A stretch of DNA of 64,000 nt from Phyllobacterium brassicacearum (GCF_003010955.1 NZ_PGGO01000003.1:310001-374000), one strand, 5' to 3'. Shown: positions 10,173 to 22,028, numbered from the stretch's first letter. Numbers and translations are program-made. The notes: a model not told the origin generated them from the sequence alone.

Positions 10173-11293
10173 GGACGCACTCCTTTTTTGAATTCTTCAA
10201 TACGCTGGTCGGACGCAATAGCCTCTGCGAGGTCTGCAAGCAACCTTGTAGCGTCCGGCTTGCCGGTGCTGCGGGCTTTTTCCGCAACAAATGCCAGTCG
10301 TTCCGGCTCATTCATAGCACTCGTCAGGATAGCGGCGATGCGCTCCGGTGATAGTTCCGACTGTTTTATGACGTCGGCACCGCCGACCGCCTGCAGGGCC
10401 GCCGCATTGGCCGCCTGATCATGGTCCAGCGCATGCGGGAATGGTACGAGAATGGCGGGACGACCGATTGCAGCGATCTCGGAAACAGTGGACGCGCCCG
10501 AGCGGGAAAGGACAAAATGCGCATCCGCCATCCGGCGAGGCATATCCTTGAAGAATGGGGCAACGTAGGCCTTGATGCCGAGTGCCTGATACGCGGCGCG
10601 TACCTGCGCCTCATCCTCAGGCCGGGCTTGCTGCGTCAACACAAGACGCGCTTGATCCGCCGGCGCAAGCAGCTTGATGGCTGCAGGAACCGCGGTTGAA
10701 AAATACTGCGCGCCCTGGCTGCCACCGAACACCAGGAAGTGGAAGGGCTGATGTGCCTGCGACGCGACATACGGCTTGCCAACTTCTGCAAGGACGGCAG
10801 GGCGAACAGGATTGCCGGTGACAACGGTCTTGTCGGCGAAAGGGCCGCCGCGGTCAGAAAGGAACCCGCCGGCGATGGCATTGACCCGCGCAGCGAGTGC
10901 CTTGTTGGCACGGCCCATCACCGCATTCTGCTCATGGACCAGCGTCGGAATTTTCATTCGGCTCGCCGCATAGAGCGGCGGGAGGGTTGGATAACCGCCG
11001 AAGCCGGCGACGAGCTTGGGCTTCAATGCACGAAACAGTTTGCGGGAATCGAGATTGCCCTGCCACAGAGTCCAGAATGTCTTCGTCAGGGAGAGCGGAT
11101 TGCGCCCTGCAATCGTCGCCGATCGCACCACATGGACTTTAGCTGGAAACGCGCTTGTAAAACGTGTCGCTCGATCGTCGGTAGCGAGGTGGATTTCCCA
11201 ATCGCGCGCAATCAACTCATGCGCCAGCGCTTCGGCCGGGAAAAGGTGACCGCCGGTACCACCGGCGGCAAGAAAGATAACCCCCTTCGTCAT
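10169..11293 (-). CDS. murG: Undecaprenyl-PP-MurNAc-pentapeptide GlcNAc transferase
   Basis: MurG is the GT28 glycosyltransferase that converts lipid I to lipid II on the cytoplasmic face of the membrane. The G-loop [21 protein letters not shown] is at the N-terminus, a second glycine-rich loop [13 protein letters not shown] lies near 190, and the sugar-nucleotide site [24 protein letters not shown] near 270. The protein has 374 residues. The ATG at 11293 lies three bases after the ftsW stop and its own stop overlaps murC. Confidence 0.98.
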   Translation of the reverse strand: MTKGVIFLAAGGTGGHLFPAEALAHELIARDWEIHLATDDRATRFTSAFPAKVHVVRSATIAGRNPLSLTKTFWTLWQGNLDSRKLFRALKPKLVAGFGGYPTLPPLYAASRMKIPTLVHEQNAVMGRANKALAARVNAIAGGFLSDRGGPFADKTVVTGNPVRPAVLAEVGKPYVASQAHQPFHFLVFGGSQGAQYFSTAVPAAIKLLAPADQARLVLTQQARPEDEAQVRAAYQALGIKAYVAPFFKDMPRRMADAHFVLSRSGASTVSEIAAIGRPAILVPFPHALDHDQAANAAALQAVGGADVIKQSELSPERIAAILTSAMNEPERLAFVAEKARSTGKPDATRLLADLAEAIASDQRIEEFKKGVRP

Positions 11294-11296
11294 CGT

Positions 11297-12454
11297 TCAG
11301 ATGCTACCCGCCAGTGTCCGCATCTTTGCATCGACCAATGTGGCCGAGCGGCGCGCTGCGGGCCGGCGCCGTGTCAATGCGAGCAGGAGCCCGGTCGAGA
11401 TCGCAACGGCGATCAAAGACGAACCACCATAGGAGATGAATGGCAGCGTCATACCCTTTGCTGGCATCAGGTGCAGATTGACCGACATGTTGATGATCGA
11501 CTGGAAGCCGAACAGGATCACCAGGCCCGAGACCGAAAGCCGGGTAAAATCATCGCGTTCCTTCAGCGCAATCGACAGGCCGCGAATGACGATGAATGCG
11601 AAGATGATCACGATCAACAGGCAAAGCGCAATGCCATATTCCTCCGCCGTGACCGAGAAGATGAAGTCCGTATGACTATCGGGGATGATGCGTTTGATCG
11701 TGCCCTCACCCGGCCCCTGCCCAAACCAGCCGCCACGAATAATCGCTTCGCGGCCGGTATCGACCTGAAATGTGTCGCCTTCGCCAGTCAAGAAACGATC
11801 GATACGGCCGGCCACATGGGGAAATACTGTGTAAGCGCCAAAGAAGCCGCCAACGGCAAGAACACCAAGCCCGATGATCCACAGCCAAGGTACCCCGGCC
11901 ATGAAGAACATGGCGCCCCAAGTGACGGCCGTCAGAATGGTCTGCCCGAGATCGGGCTGTGCGACGAGCAAAGCGGCCACCACACAGAACAACACCATTG
12001 AGAAAAAGTTGCCCGGAATGTCCTTGCGCCTTTCATTCTCGGCAAACAGCCACGCACACACGATTACGAAGGCCGGCTTCATGAACTCCGATGGCTGAAT
12101 TGAAACGCCGGCGAGCGAAATCCAGCGTCGCGCGCCCTTGACTTCTATACCGAAGAATAGAGCACCCACCATGGCAACGAGGGAGATGCCGAGCATGATC
12201 ATGGCAAACCGGCGGATTGTCCGCGGCGCCATGAAGGACACGGCGAACATCACGATCACGGCAGGTACCATGAACAGCGCCTGACGCTTGACGAAGTGGA
12301 AACTGTCCAGCCCGATACGCTCGGCGACGGCGGGGCTTGCCGCGAAGGACAGCAGGATCCCGAGCCCCATCAGGGCAAGACAGGCTGCCAGGAGAAAACG
12401 ATCGATTGTCCACCACCAGTCGGCTACGGGACCACGGTCAACACGGCTTACCAT
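11297..12454 (-). CDS. ftsW: Lipid II polymerase FtsW (SEDS family)
   Basis: FtsW is the SEDS-family peptidoglycan glycosyltransferase working with FtsI at the septum. I start it at the ATG at 12454 (MVSRVDRG), which has GGAGG five bases upstream, overlaps murD by 17 bases and gives 385 residues with about ten membrane helices. Family features include the central [21 protein letters not shown] segment and, near the C-terminus, [23 protein letters not shown]. The frame stays open upstream inside murD, but that extension is soluble, arginine-rich and not FtsW-like. Confidence 0.96.
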   Translation of the reverse strand: MVSRVDRGPVADWWWTIDRFLLAACLALMGLGILLSFAASPAVAERIGLDSFHFVKRQALFMVPAVIVMFAVSFMAPRTIRRFAMIMLGISLVAMVGALFFGIEVKGARRWISLAGVSIQPSEFMKPAFVIVCAWLFAENERRKDIPGNFFSMVLFCVVAALLVAQPDLGQTILTAVTWGAMFFMAGVPWLWIIGLGVLAVGGFFGAYTVFPHVAGRIDRFLTGEGDTFQVDTGREAIIRGGWFGQGPGEGTIKRIIPDSHTDFIFSVTAEEYGIALCLLIVIIFAFIVIRGLSIALKERDDFTRLSVSGLVILFGFQSIINMSVNLHLMPAKGMTLPFISYGGSSLIAVAISTGLLLALTRRRPAARRSATLVDAKMRTLAGSI

Positions 12455-13850
12455 CAGAGCCTCCAATAGCGGATGCGCCCGCAAGCGCGAGGACGGCGGA
12501 GCGGAATGCCTCGCCGCGTTTTTCGAAATTCTGAAACTGATCGAAGCTGGCACAGGCCGGCGACAGCAGCACGACCGGTTCTGCAGAGCCGTCACTTGCC
12601 GCGTCGCGTGCAGCATGCTCAACCGCCGCGTCAATCGTGCCGGATATCTCGTAGCGGGCCGCTTCGCCCAGGGTTGCGGCAAATTGCGGGGCCGCTTCGC
12701 CAATCAAATAGGCCTTTGCAATGCGTGGGAAAAAGCCGGAAAGCGATGCGATACCGCCTTCCTTGGGGAGCCCCCCGGCGATCCAGTAGATGCGCGGAAA
12801 TGACGAAAGAGCCGGCGCTGCTGCATCAGCATTTGTGGCTTTGGAATCGTTGACGAAAAGCGTTCTGCCGAGCTTGGCAACCTGTTCCATGCGATGGGCT
12901 AGACCGGGAAATGTCTTCAATCCTGCGTTGATCTCTTCATTGGACAATCCGACTGAGCGGCAGGCCGCAAAGGCTGCCAGTGCGTTTTGTGCATTGTGCT
13001 CGCCGCGCAGGGACCCGATGCCGGCGAGCGACGCGACGACGGTCATCTCCCCGTTTACCGCGTGGAAGAGATCGGAGCCTTCGGCAAAGTAGCCGTCGCG
13101 AACGGCCAAGCGCTTGGATATGCGGAGCACCGGCTTGCCCGTGCGTTGCAGCCGGTCGGCTATTGCCGCGCAATAACTGTCGTCAATACCGATGATCGCG
13201 GTTTCGCTCCCAGCAACAAGACGCTCCTTGATTTCGGCGTAGTGCTGCATCGTACCGTGGCGATCGAGATGGTCGGGCGTCAAATTCAGCAAAATGCCGG
13301 CAGTGGGATTAATCGAAGGTGCCAGATCGATCTGGTAGGACGAACACTCTACCACATAAAAACGCTTGTCGGCGGGCGGCTGCAAAGTCATGACAGCAGT
13401 GCCGATATTGCCGCCGAGCTGCATGTCGCGGCCGGACGTCTTGATGATGTGCGCAATCAGCGCCGTGGTTGTCGATTTGCCATTGGTACCTGTAATGGCA
13501 ATGAACGGACTGTTCTTACCAATGAGATTTCGCTCACGGCCAAACAGCTCAACGTCGCCAATGATTTCGACGCCCGCAGCCTTGGCCAGATCCACTGTCC
13601 AGTGCGGTCGCGGGTGCGTGAGCGGCACGCCAGGCGACAGGACGAAGGACGAGAATTGCTTCCAGTCCAACTGCCGCAGATCGCCGGTTTCGATGCCCGC
13701 GTTTCGTGCACGCGAGACGCTCTCGGGATTGTCATCCCAGGCAATGACTTTCGCTCCTCCGGCGACAATCGCCTGCGCGGTCGCTATGCCCGAACCGCCG
13801 AGCCCGAACAGCGCGACGGTCTTGTCCTTCATGGAGTAGGCAGCGATCAT
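12438..13850 (-). CDS. murD: UDP-N-acetylmuramoyl-L-alanine--D-glutamate ligase
   Basis: MurD adds D-glutamate to UDP-MurNAc-L-Ala. The 470-residue protein has the N-terminal domain motif [17 protein letters not shown], the Mur-ligase P-loop [15 protein letters not shown] (about 117) and [13 protein letters not shown] (about 190). Two starts are possible: the ATG at 13850 with AAGGG nine bases upstream, or the ATG six codons on (MKDKTVALF). It follows mraY after 12 bases and overlaps ftsW. Confidence 0.97.
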   Translation of the reverse strand: MIAAYSMKDKTVALFGLGGSGIATAQAIVAGGAKVIAWDDNPESVSRARNAGIETGDLRQLDWKQFSSFVLSPGVPLTHPRPHWTVDLAKAAGVEIIGDVELFGRERNLIGKNSPFIAITGTNGKSTTTALIAHIIKTSGRDMQLGGNIGTAVMTLQPPADKRFYVVECSSYQIDLAPSINPTAGILLNLTPDHLDRHGTMQHYAEIKERLVAGSETAIIGIDDSYCAAIADRLQRTGKPVLRISKRLAVRDGYFAEGSDLFHAVNGEMTVVASLAGIGSLRGEHNAQNALAAFAACRSVGLSNEEINAGLKTFPGLAHRMEQVAKLGRTLFVNDSKATNADAAAPALSSFPRIYWIAGGLPKEGGIASLSGFFPRIAKAYLIGEAAPQFAATLGEAARYEISGTIDAAVEHAARDAASDGSAEPVVLLSPACASFDQFQNFEKRGEAFRSAVLALAGASAIGGSDGKPC

Positions 13851-13862
13851 GCGGGCAAACCC

Positions 13863-14945
13863 TTATCTGAGTTTAAGCGTAGAGAGGCCGATCAGCGCGA
13901 GGATAACGGCGATGATCCAGAGCCGGATCACCACCTGGCTCTCGGTCCAGCCTTTCTTTTCGAAGTGGTGATGGATAGGCGCCATCAGGAAGACGCGCTT
14001 GCCGGTCATCTTGAACGAGGCCACCTGGATGATGACCGACATCGCTTCCATGACGAATACGCCGCCGATAATGGCGAGGACTATTTCGTGCTTGGTGGCG
14101 ACGGCAACGGCTCCAATGAGACCACCGAGCGCAAGGGATCCGGTATCACCCATAAAGATGGCGGCGGGCGGTGCATTGAACCAGAGGAAACCGAGCCCCG
14201 CACCGATGACCGAACCAAGTACCACGGCGAGCTCGCCAGTGCCGGGCGTGAAGTGTATCTGCAGATAGTCCGCGAAGATCGCATTGCCTGAAAGATACGC
14301 GATAACGCCGAACGAAGCTGCTGCAATCATCACCGGAACTGTCGCAAGACCGTCCAGGCCATCCGTGAAATTCACTGCATTGCCGGCGCCGACCATGACG
14401 AAGGCGGCAAAGGGAATGAAGAAGATGCCCAGATTGAGGATCAACTGCTTGGCGAACGGGAAAGTCAGCGACGAGGAGAAAGGCTCCTGTCCGGCCCACA
14501 TGATGGCAAGACCAGCCAAGCCGGCAAGGAGAAACTCTATTCCCAGGCGCGCCCTCGCCGAAAAACCTTTGAACGTCTGTTTGCTTACTTTCAGGTAGTC
14601 ATCATAGAAACCGATTGCACCGAACCCGAGGGCAACCAGCAATACGATCCATACATAGACATTCGACCAGTTGGCCCAAAGCAATGACGAGACAACAATA
14701 CCCGTCAGGATCATGAGCCCGCCCATCGTCGGTGTGCCGGCCTTTTTAAAATGAGTCTGCGGGCCATCGGCACGGATCGGCTGACCGCGTCCCTGCCGTA
14801 TCCGCAGTGAATCGATGATACGTGGTCCAAACAGAAATACAATCAGCGCCGAGGTGATCAGGGCGCCGCCGGTCCTGAACGTGATGTAGCGGAACACGTT
14901 GAGAAACTGGATATGTTCCGCCAGACCGGCGAGATAATAAAGCAT
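13863..14945 (-). CDS. mraY: Phospho-MurNAc-pentapeptide transferase
   Basis: MraY is the polytopic inner-membrane enzyme that makes lipid I from UDP-MurNAc-pentapeptide and undecaprenyl phosphate. The 360-residue protein shows the aspartate motifs GFYDDYLKV (about 115) and [14 protein letters not shown] (about 190), the [11 protein letters not shown] loop (about 264) and the [11 protein letters not shown] motif (about 324), amid about ten hydrophobic segments. It lies between murF (25 bases upstream) and murD (12 bases downstream). Confidence 0.98.
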   Translation of the reverse strand: MLYYLAGLAEHIQFLNVFRYITFRTGGALITSALIVFLFGPRIIDSLRIRQGRGQPIRADGPQTHFKKAGTPTMGGLMILTGIVVSSLLWANWSNVYVWIVLLVALGFGAIGFYDDYLKVSKQTFKGFSARARLGIEFLLAGLAGLAIMWAGQEPFSSSLTFPFAKQLILNLGIFFIPFAAFVMVGAGNAVNFTDGLDGLATVPVMIAAASFGVIAYLSGNAIFADYLQIHFTPGTGELAVVLGSVIGAGLGFLWFNAPPAAIFMGDTGSLALGGLIGAVAVATKHEIVLAIIGGVFVMEAMSVIIQVASFKMTGKRVFLMAPIHHHFEKKGWTESQVVIRLWIIAVILALIGLSTLKLR

Positions 14946-14970
14946 CAGCTATTTCCCCATAGCCGTAGGA

Positions 14971-16404
14971 TCATTCGGCAGGACCGACAGGCTCCACGGT
15001 GTTGTATTTCTGCAAGAGCGTTTTAACGATCTGGGAGAATCCGGTCCCCTTCGATGACTTGACCATGATCACGTCACCGGCCCTTATCGTGTTCAGCAAT
15101 TGCGGTTGCAGTTCGTCTACGCTCTGCCTGTATTCGGCGTGAAATTCAACCGGCATGGCCGCTTTGAGCGCCGCCATCTCGGGTCCACCGAGAAAAACCA
15201 TGTTGATATGATTCGCGGCGATGACAGATGACAGTTCGGCATGCAGCTTCGGCGCTTGTTTACCAAGTTCCAGCATATCGCCAAGAACGGCAATGCGCCG
15301 GCCCTTTCCAGTGGGGGTAGCTGCGGCCAAAAGTTCTATTGCGGCGCGCATCGATGCCGGGTTGGCGTTGTAGCTCTCGTCAATCAGTGTGAACGTGCCT
15401 TTGGCGATTTCGAGCGTGTGGCGAGCGCCGCGTCCGCTCTCGGGCCGGAGCGATGCTAGCGCCAAGGTAACTTTGGTCATATCCGCGCCCGTCAAGTGAG
15501 CAGCGCCCAGCACTGCGAGGACATTCTGCACGATATGACGACCTGGTGCACCAACCTTGGCGACGACTTCCTCACCCGCGAGACGTGCTGTCATGCAAGA
15601 GCAGTCGCCATGCAGCTTCAGCTTGACGAGGCGATAGTCCGCTCGTGCGTTTTCGCCGAAACTCTTGATGTGCTCCACACCCGCTGCCCGAGCCAGCGTA
15701 TCCAATAACTTGAAATGCTTGTCATCGCGGTTGAGCAGTGCATAGCCGCCCGGTACGATGCCGTCAAAAATCTCTGCCTTGGCTTCGGCGATTTCCTGGA
15801 GATTCTTGAAATGGCCAAGATGGGCAGGTGCAATCAGTGTAATCAAAGCAACGTGCGGACGAACCATTTTGACCAGAGGACGGATTTCATCCGCATGGTT
15901 CATGCCGATCTCAAACACTCCGTAGTCCGTATCCGCCGGCATGCGTGCCAATGTCAGTGGGACACCCCAATGATTATTGAAGGATGCGACCGACGCGTGC
16001 ACCTTGCCAGCTGCCGAAAGTGCATGCCGGAGCGCTTCCTTGGTGGTCGTCTTGCCAACCGAGCCAGTTACCGCAATGATCTGCGCGTGAGAGCGTTCCC
16101 GAGAGGCAATACCGAGCCGCGTCATGGCGGCCAGCACGTCGTCGACGACGATCATCGGTGCTTTCAGCTTGCCGAGCGCCGGTAATTTGGCCTCAGCGAC
16201 AACAAGAAGTGCTGCTCCTGCCGCCACCGCCGCCGTCGCATAATCGTGACCATCGAGTGCATCGCCCTTGATGGCAAAGAATGCCTCGCCCTTGCGCAGT
16301 GTGCGCGTATCGATCGAAATGCCGGCAATCCCATCCGGCAGCTTGCCGACGGGTCTGCCATTCATCGCTTCGATCATCGCCTCCGAAGTCCAAAGCAAGC
16401 TCAT
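14971..16404 (-). CDS. murF: UDP-MurNAc-tripeptide--D-Ala-D-Ala ligase
   Basis: MurF completes the pentapeptide precursor by adding D-Ala-D-Ala. The 477-residue protein carries the P-loop [19 protein letters not shown] (about 110), [15 protein letters not shown], and the C-terminal ligase motif [15 protein letters not shown] (about 345). Its ATG overlaps the murE stop as ATGA. The product of ddlB in the same cluster is its substrate. Confidence 0.98.
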   Translation of the reverse strand: MSLLWTSEAMIEAMNGRPVGKLPDGIAGISIDTRTLRKGEAFFAIKGDALDGHDYATAAVAAGAALLVVAEAKLPALGKLKAPMIVVDDVLAAMTRLGIASRERSHAQIIAVTGSVGKTTTKEALRHALSAAGKVHASVASFNNHWGVPLTLARMPADTDYGVFEIGMNHADEIRPLVKMVRPHVALITLIAPAHLGHFKNLQEIAEAKAEIFDGIVPGGYALLNRDDKHFKLLDTLARAAGVEHIKSFGENARADYRLVKLKLHGDCSCMTARLAGEEVVAKVGAPGRHIVQNVLAVLGAAHLTGADMTKVTLALASLRPESGRGARHTLEIAKGTFTLIDESYNANPASMRAAIELLAAATPTGKGRRIAVLGDMLELGKQAPKLHAELSSVIAANHINMVFLGGPEMAALKAAMPVEFHAEYRQSVDELQPQLLNTIRAGDVIMVKSSKGTGFSQIVKTLLQKYNTVEPVGPAE

Positions 16405-17888
16405 GCGCCGCTCTCCTTGGCGAGCCGGTCTTTCAGCGCCTGACCGACTTCGGCGTGGTCCGAGAACGGCAGCACCACATCGCCGACCGTCTGGCCCTCC
16501 TCGTGGCCTTTTCCGGCAACAATCAGCGTATCACCCGACTTCATCATGTCCACGGCTTCGCGGATCGCCTCACGGCGATCGGGGATTTCGCGAGCGCCGG
16601 GGGCGGCTGCCAGGATTTCGGAGCGGATTGTGGCAGGCACTTCCGAGCGCGGATTGTCATCGGTCACGATGACAATGTCGGCGAGCCGCGTGGCTATTTC
16701 GCCCATCATCGGGCGCTTTCCCTTGTCACGATCGCCGCCGCAACCGAACACCACGATAACCCGGCCGGTCGTGAATGGACGAACAGAAGCGAGGACGTTC
16801 TCCAGCGCGTCGGGTTTGTGGGCATAATCGACATAGGCAGGTGCCCCCTCCTCGGTCGCTCCGACCAAGTCGAGACGACCCGGCGCGCCCTTGAGCCGCT
16901 CCAGACCGCGCATGGCAGCGGCAGCGGGAACACCGGTGGCGATGGCGAGGCCAGCCGCAACCAGACCATTGGCGACTTGGAAATCGCCCGCAAGCGGCAG
17001 GGTGATCTCGAAGATTTCGCCATTGATTTGTACTTCCACGTGCTGGCGGAACCGCTCATGCTCGACGCGCTTCAACGTAATGAAATCACCCTTGCGGCCA
17101 ACGGTCAGGACTTGGCAGCCAGCTTCGCTTGCAGCAGCGATCGTTGGCTTGGAGAACATGTCATCGGCAAAAATTACGGCCGGGGCACCCTTCGGCAGCA
17201 GCTCGGTGAACAGGCGCAATTTGGCAGCATGATATTCCTCGACTGTCGCGTGATAGTCCATGTGATCGCGGCCGAGATTGGTAAACGCACCCGCTGAAAG
17301 CCGGACACCATCGAGCCGGCGCTGATCGAGACCATGGGACGAGGCTTCCATCGCCGCATGGGTCACACCTTCTTCGACCAGTTCCCGCAACAATTTATGC
17401 AGTTCGACCGGATCAGGCGTGGTCAGGGAGCCGTAATCGTCACGCTTGGGCGAAACAACACCAGTCGTGCCGATGCTGGCCGAAGCGAAGCCTGCCTGCG
17501 CCCAGATCTGGCGCGTGAACGACGCTACCGACGTTTTGCCGCTCGTACCGGTAATGGCAACCATGACGTCTGGCTGGAGTTTGTAGAAACTTGCGGCGGC
17601 CAATGCCAACGTGCGGCGCGGATCATCCACATAGATGATCGGAACCGCGATCTTGCCGAGTTTCGCACCCTTGGAAGTAACGATGACCACGGCACCCCGG
17701 GCTACAGCGTCGGCCGCATAAGCGGCGCCGTCCGACTTGGAGCCTTTGAGGGCCGCGAACAGAAAGCCGCGCTCCACGAGGCGGGAGTCCGATGTCAGAC
17801 CATTGATCGTCTTCTCTCCGATCTCGGAGATCGCCAAGGCCGGAATACCGTTCAGATCTTTCAGTTTCATGGCCGGACTGGAACCCAT
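16401..17888 (-). CDS. murE: UDP-MurNAc-tripeptide synthetase (meso-DAP adding)
   Basis: MurE adds the third residue of the stem peptide. The P-loop [18 protein letters not shown] is near residue 108, and the DNPR motif (VTDDNPRSE, about 410), which recognises meso-diaminopimelate, shows that this is the DAP-type enzyme, as expected for a Gram-negative. The frame allows the ATG at 17888 (495 residues) or an internal ATG six codons on (MKLKDLNGI); neither has a strong ribosome site. It lies 182 bases downstream of ftsI, and its stop overlaps murF. Confidence 0.97.
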   Translation of the reverse strand: MGSSPAMKLKDLNGIPALAISEIGEKTINGLTSDSRLVERGFLFAALKGSKSDGAAYAADAVARGAVVIVTSKGAKLGKIAVPIIYVDDPRRTLALAAASFYKLQPDVMVAITGTSGKTSVASFTRQIWAQAGFASASIGTTGVVSPKRDDYGSLTTPDPVELHKLLRELVEEGVTHAAMEASSHGLDQRRLDGVRLSAGAFTNLGRDHMDYHATVEEYHAAKLRLFTELLPKGAPAVIFADDMFSKPTIAAASEAGCQVLTVGRKGDFITLKRVEHERFRQHVEVQINGEIFEITLPLAGDFQVANGLVAAGLAIATGVPAAAAMRGLERLKGAPGRLDLVGATEEGAPAYVDYAHKPDALENVLASVRPFTTGRVIVVFGCGGDRDKGKRPMMGEIATRLADIVIVTDDNPRSEVPATIRSEILAAAPGAREIPDRREAIREAVDMMKSGDTLIVAGKGHEEGQTVGDVVLPFSDHAEVGQALKDRLAKESGA

Positions 17889-18070
17889 TCTTCAAACGTT
17901 CTACTTCATAAACTCATTGAGTCTGCTCGCAATGCGCATCGTTTTGAGTCGAATCTGCGGCATTAGAGCATCGATCCACAAATACGATGCATTCCATTGG
18001 TGGGAATTCGGGCTCCTGGCTGGTGGGCGCCCGGCTTGTGTGGGACGAACCTGCTTCAATGAATGACGTT

Positions 18071-19810
18071 CTAGTCATCAAACGTCACCATTAATGGAGC
18101 AGTTACTTGTTCTTCCCCGAAGTCAGGCTTCACACCGAGAAAAGATGCCGACCTCCGGATGATGTCGGCTACCATTGGCGCGGCATTGAAACCGGCCGTT
18201 GCTCCGACCTTGCCTTCCTCCGGCTTCGGCTCATCGATGATCGTCAGGACAACATATTCGGGCTTGTCGATTGGAAAGGCAGCGACGAAGGCATTGAATC
18301 GCACGTCGCTCGAATAGCGGCCGTTGACCACTTTTTCTGCCGTACCGGTCTTGCCGCCAACGCGGTAGCCTTTGACATTGGCGCGCGAACCTGAACCACC
18401 CGACCCCGTTTCGCTGTTAAGACGGTAGAGGTAGCGCATATCCTCGCTGGTCTTCTCGTTCACGACCTGCTTTGCCACCTTGTCGGCCTCTTCGACTGTG
18501 CGCGGCAGGAACGTGGGCTGGATTAGCTTCCCGCCATTCATGAGGGCAGCAGCGCCCACTGCAGTCTGCAGCGGCGTCGTCGCCATGCCATGGCCGAAGG
18601 CGATGGTGATCGAGTGCACCTTCTTCCAGACTTTTGGCTCCATCGGACGCGCCACCTCAGGCAGCTCCGTCTGCATACGTTCCAATAGGCCCAGGCGGTG
18701 CAGGAACTCCCGGTGCCCCTCAATACCAACAACGTCCGCTTCCTTGGCCGAGCCGATGTTGGACGAATAGATGAACACCTCAGGCAGGGTCAGAATACGG
18801 TGTTTGCCGTGAAAATCGCGGATCGTCTGATGCCCGATGGTAATTGGTCGGCTGGCGTCGAACGTGCTGTTCAGATTGACCTTGCCCGAATCGAGTGCCA
18901 TCGCCGTCGTAAAGCTCTTGATGGTGGAACCCATCTCGTATGTGCCTGCCGACATGCGGTTCAGGCGGTCCTTGTCGAGCGCGTTGAACGGATTGTTGGG
19001 GTCGAAATCCGGCGCAGATGCCATGGCTAGCACTTCGCCGGTACGAACATTGATCACCACCGCACCTGCCGCGATGGCGCGATAGCGTTGCATTGCAGTC
19101 ACGACAACATCGCGCACGACATGCTGGACGCGCAAATCGATCGACAATTTGACCGGCTCCAGCGAGCGGCTATCCGCAAGACCGACATCCCGCAGGTCAG
19201 ATAGTCCCTGCTCGTCGATGTATTTCTCCATGCCTGCAATACCCTGGTTGTCGATGTTGACAAGGCCAAGGATATGCGAGGCGGTTGGCCCGCCCGGATA
19301 GAAGCGCGATTTCTCCGTTCTGAAACCGATGCCCGGTATGCCGAGTGCCATGATCTGGCTTTTTTGCTGCGGTGTCAGTCCGCGTTTGAGCCAGGCGAAG
19401 CCCGAGCCACTCTTGAGACGGCTGTAGGTCTGTTCGAAATTGAGATCCGGCAGGACCGTCGACAACAGTTCGATCGCCTCGTCGGGGTCGATAATCTTGC
19501 GTGGTTCCGCATAGAGCGAGGCAGTCTTGATGTCGGTGGCGAGAACTTCGCCATTGCGGTCCAGTATGTCGGGGCGCGAAGCAAGCACAGCGCCGGTTGG
19601 ACCGTTGTATCCCGACGTATCTTCCTGCATGCCGTAATAGACCAGCCGACCACCAATAATTCCATAAATACCCATGAAACAGGCAATGGCCATAACAACG
19701 CGGTTACGGGCGCGATTGCCGGACTTCTTTTTCCTGGCGTCCACTGCGAACGCAGGCGCAGCGCTCGCCCCAAGCTCAGCTTTCTTCCGCTTGATCCACA
19801 TCCTAGCCAT
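18071..19810 (-). CDS. ftsI: Septal peptidoglycan transpeptidase FtsI (PBP3)
   Basis: FtsI is the class B penicillin-binding protein that cross-links septal peptidoglycan with FtsW. A basic cytoplasmic tail and one membrane helix (about 40-60, VMAIACFMGIYGIIGGRLV) precede the pedestal domain and the transpeptidase domain. Its active-site motifs are MGSTIKSFT (SxxK), IYSSNIGSA (SxN) and VGGKTGTAEK (KTG). The ATG at 19810 shares bases with the ftsL stop. With 579 residues it has the usual length. A 182-base gap to murE follows. Confidence 0.97.
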   Translation of the reverse strand: MARMWIKRKKAELGASAAPAFAVDARKKKSGNRARNRVVMAIACFMGIYGIIGGRLVYYGMQEDTSGYNGPTGAVLASRPDILDRNGEVLATDIKTASLYAEPRKIIDPDEAIELLSTVLPDLNFEQTYSRLKSGSGFAWLKRGLTPQQKSQIMALGIPGIGFRTEKSRFYPGGPTASHILGLVNIDNQGIAGMEKYIDEQGLSDLRDVGLADSRSLEPVKLSIDLRVQHVVRDVVVTAMQRYRAIAAGAVVINVRTGEVLAMASAPDFDPNNPFNALDKDRLNRMSAGTYEMGSTIKSFTTAMALDSGKVNLNSTFDASRPITIGHQTIRDFHGKHRILTLPEVFIYSSNIGSAKEADVVGIEGHREFLHRLGLLERMQTELPEVARPMEPKVWKKVHSITIAFGHGMATTPLQTAVGAAALMNGGKLIQPTFLPRTVEEADKVAKQVVNEKTSEDMRYLYRLNSETGSGGSGSRANVKGYRVGGKTGTAEKVVNGRYSSDVRFNAFVAAFPIDKPEYVVLTIIDEPKPEEGKVGATAGFNAAPMVADIIRRSASFLGVKPDFGEEQVTAPLMVTFDD

Positions 19811-20274
19811 CAAAAAAGCCCCACTCCCTTTGGCGCTGCATTCGGAATAGTCCGTTTGGCCGGCTTCGGAGCAGCCGGTTTTGGCTTGACGATGCTGCCG
19901 GTCATGGTGGTGGTGTCAGGTTTGATCGTCGTTCCGGCGTTTGCCTCCGTGATGATGTTGGCAACGTCATCAAGATCTTGCGACACTGGTTTCGGCTGAG
20001 GCAGTTCGTTGATGTTGACAATCTGCTGTGCCTCGACCTGCTGGAGGTCGAGCTGGCCCTGGAAAGACTCCACCAGTTTCTGCAACCGGTTCGGCTGAGT
20101 CAGCAAACTCCAATCGGCCTTGAGCAGATCGATCGTATCCTTCTCATCAGTTATCATGCGCTCAAGCTTGTTCACTTGTGCCATCTGCTTTTCAGCGTCG
20201 TGCTTGATCTTGTAGGTCACGGCCGCGGCCGTGATCATCAGTCCGATCAAAATGATGTCGAAGGTACGCAGCAC
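19810..20274 (-). CDS. ftsL: Cell division protein FtsL
   Basis: This small bitopic protein sits exactly where ftsL belongs, between rsmH and ftsI. Its 154 residues comprise a short N-terminus, one membrane helix (MLRTFDIILIGLMITAAAVTY), a heptad-rich segment (about 28-80, KQMAQVNKLERMITDEKDTI) that would form a coiled coil with FtsB, and a Pro/Lys-rich C-terminal tail. FtsL activates FtsWI as part of FtsQLB. Sequence conservation of this family is low, so the call rests on position, topology and coiled coil. It starts three bases after rsmH. Confidence 0.9.
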   Translation of the reverse strand: MLRTFDIILIGLMITAAAVTYKIKHDAEKQMAQVNKLERMITDEKDTIDLLKADWSLLTQPNRLQKLVESFQGQLDLQQVEAQQIVNINELPQPKPVSQDLDDVANIITEANAGTTIKPDTTTMTGSIVKPKPAAPKPAKRTIPNAAPKGVGLF

Positions 20275-20277
20275 GGA

Positions 20278-21303
20278 TCAGCTCCTCACCGTTTCATGGA
20301 AGACCGGAAGATTGGGCAGGCCGTAGATCGAGTGATCTTCGGCGAGCGGCGGATTGTCCGTGCGCACCCCAGCGCGCAGCTTGGCAGAACGCGCGCGAGG
20401 GTTACGGGCAGATTCGGCCTCCGTCGGCACGACAATACCTTTGCCGACTGGCGTAAAACTGGCCAGACGTTGCTCAAGCTGCGGCAAATGACGCGAACCG
20501 CCACCGGTGCCCGAGCGGTCCGAAAAGAAGCGCTTGACGATACGGTCTTCGAGCGAATGAAACGTCACGACGACAAGGCGTCCACCGGGTTTGAGGACAC
20601 GCTCAGCGGCATGCAACGCGCGCACCAGTTCGCCCAACTCGTCATTGACGAAAATGCGCAGTGCCTGGAACACTCGCGTCGCGGGGTGGATCGGCACTTT
20701 CGGATTTCTGCCGACAAGCGCTTCGATCGCATTGGCAAGGTCGCGGGTCCGAGTGAAGGGTTCGGACGCACGACGCTTTTCGATCATACGCGCGATGCGC
20801 CCGGCATGGCGCTCTTCGCCGAGAAAATTGAAGATGCGTGCGAGGTCACCCGTTTTGAGCCGATTGACGACATCGGCCGCACTTGGCCCGGAACTCGACA
20901 TCCGCATGTCGAGCGGCCCGTCCTTCTGGAAGGAAAATCCGCGCTCTGCCTCATCGATCTGCATGGAGGACACACCAATGTCGAGGACGATGCCGTCGGG
21001 TGCGTCGAGCAGTGCGACCTGGTCAAGCGTTGAGAACGTGCCCTGAACGAGCGTCAGACGACCGCCATATTCCTTTTCCAGCGAGCGACCGGCTTCGATA
21101 GCCGAAGGGTCCCGATCGACCGCCGTAACGGAAGCACCGGTCTCAAGAATGCGCCTGGTGTAGCCGCCCGCACCGAATGTGCCATCGATGATGAGCTGAC
21201 CCTTGGCGGGCTGGAGAGCCGCGATCACTTCATCCAGCAGAACCGGGATGTGCCGTCCGTCGCCATCCGCACCTGACATGGCATTGCTGCCGGAACCGGC
21301 CAT
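20278..21303 (-). CDS. rsmH: 16S rRNA (cytosine-1402-N4)-methyltransferase
   Basis: RsmH (MraW) methylates C1402 of 16S rRNA with S-adenosylmethionine. The SAM-binding motif [15 protein letters not shown] lies near residue 40, with ILDIGVSS-type sequence ([20 protein letters not shown]) near 110 and [18 protein letters not shown] near 260. I start it at the ATG at 21303, whose A is the last base of the mraZ TGA; this gives 341 residues, the family length. The frame is open for 227 codons further upstream through mraZ, but that is a shadow without RsmH similarity. Confidence 0.97.
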   Translation of the reverse strand: MAGSGSNAMSGADGDGRHIPVLLDEVIAALQPAKGQLIIDGTFGAGGYTRRILETGASVTAVDRDPSAIEAGRSLEKEYGGRLTLVQGTFSTLDQVALLDAPDGIVLDIGVSSMQIDEAERGFSFQKDGPLDMRMSSSGPSAADVVNRLKTGDLARIFNFLGEERHAGRIARMIEKRRASEPFTRTRDLANAIEALVGRNPKVPIHPATRVFQALRIFVNDELGELVRALHAAERVLKPGGRLVVVTFHSLEDRIVKRFFSDRSGTGGGSRHLPQLEQRLASFTPVGKGIVVPTEAESARNPRARSAKLRAGVRTDNPPLAEDHSIYGLPNLPVFHETVRS

Positions 21304-21767
21304 CAACTGCCTCCTGCTGGAACGCTCAGTTCCCCCTGACGACGCTTTTCCGCCAGCCGCTCGCGAACTTTTGTCCGATGCGCTTCGAATTGGTCCGGGT
21401 GCCACATCTGAAAATGCGTGTTGGCGCCCGCAAAGGTCACATCGCCCGAAATGCCCGTATGCTCGCGAATGAAGTCCGAAACTGTTATCCGCCCGTCGCC
21501 ATCCAGCTTCAGGAAACCGCCATCTGCGTGCAAATAGAATGACATGTCGTCCGCCGTTTCCGCGAAGGGATCTTCCTGACCCAGACGTTTGTCGAAGCGC
21601 GTCAGCAGCTCCGGTCCGCCCACATCGAGTGCAGGGAGATGCAACGAACGCAGTGCATAGAGTTCCGTGTGTCCGGCCGTCTGAATAATCGAACGAAATT
21701 GCGCCGGAACGGAGACCCGCCCCTTCGCATCGATCCTGTTCGTCACATGTCCGAGGAACCGGTTCAA
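21303..21767 (-). CDS. mraZ: Transcriptional regulator MraZ
   Basis: MraZ is the ring-forming AbrB/SpoVT-like DNA-binding protein that heads dcw clusters and controls its own promoter. Its 154 residues contain the two repeats of the fold: [13 protein letters not shown] (about 13) and [15 protein letters not shown] (about 80). The start is a TTG at 21767 ([17 protein letters not shown], the usual rhizobial N-terminus) with GGGG eight bases upstream; no ATG fits. Phased TGGGN boxes lie about 220 bases upstream. It is coupled to rsmH. Confidence 0.95.
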   Translation of the reverse strand: MNRFLGHVTNRIDAKGRVSVPAQFRSIIQTAGHTELYALRSLHLPALDVGGPELLTRFDKRLGQEDPFAETADDMSFYLHADGGFLKLDGDGRITVSDFIREHTGISGDVTFAGANTHFQMWHPDQFEAHRTKVRERLAEKRRQGELSVPAGGS

Positions 21768-21983
21768 AACGCAACCCCGCCGTTTGCGCCCCGAGCGTCT
21801 TGTTTATCGGGGCCTCGATCATTTCCACCTGTGCTTCACCCTCCGATCGTTTCGAAGCGTGAGCCCCATCAATAGGGGGCAAGGCACCGGCAAACTGAGC
21901 CGCGCGCCTACCCTGGCATGCCAAATCCAATGTTGGGAAACACCGTGTCGACTGAACGCTACTGATGAAATCAATCGATATCA

Positions 21984-22028
21984 TGGGGCACTATGGGCGT
22001 CAATGGGACTAGAGCACACTGGATGGGA
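21984..22028. promoter_or_regulatory. Phased TGGGN boxes upstream of mraZ, candidate MraZ operator
   Basis: On the plus strand TGGGG (21984), TGGGC (21994) and TGGGA (22004) recur at exactly 10-bp intervals, and a fourth TGGGA at 22024 keeps the phase after one missing position. In E. coli MraZ binds three TGGGN repeats separated by five bases upstream of its own gene. Here the boxes read on the strand opposite to mraZ. Function is inferred by analogy. Confidence 0.6.

Noticed and set aside
21304-21984. In-frame upstream extension of rsmH by 227 codons
   Set aside because: It covers mraZ in another frame; the RsmH family length is reached from the ATG at 21303.
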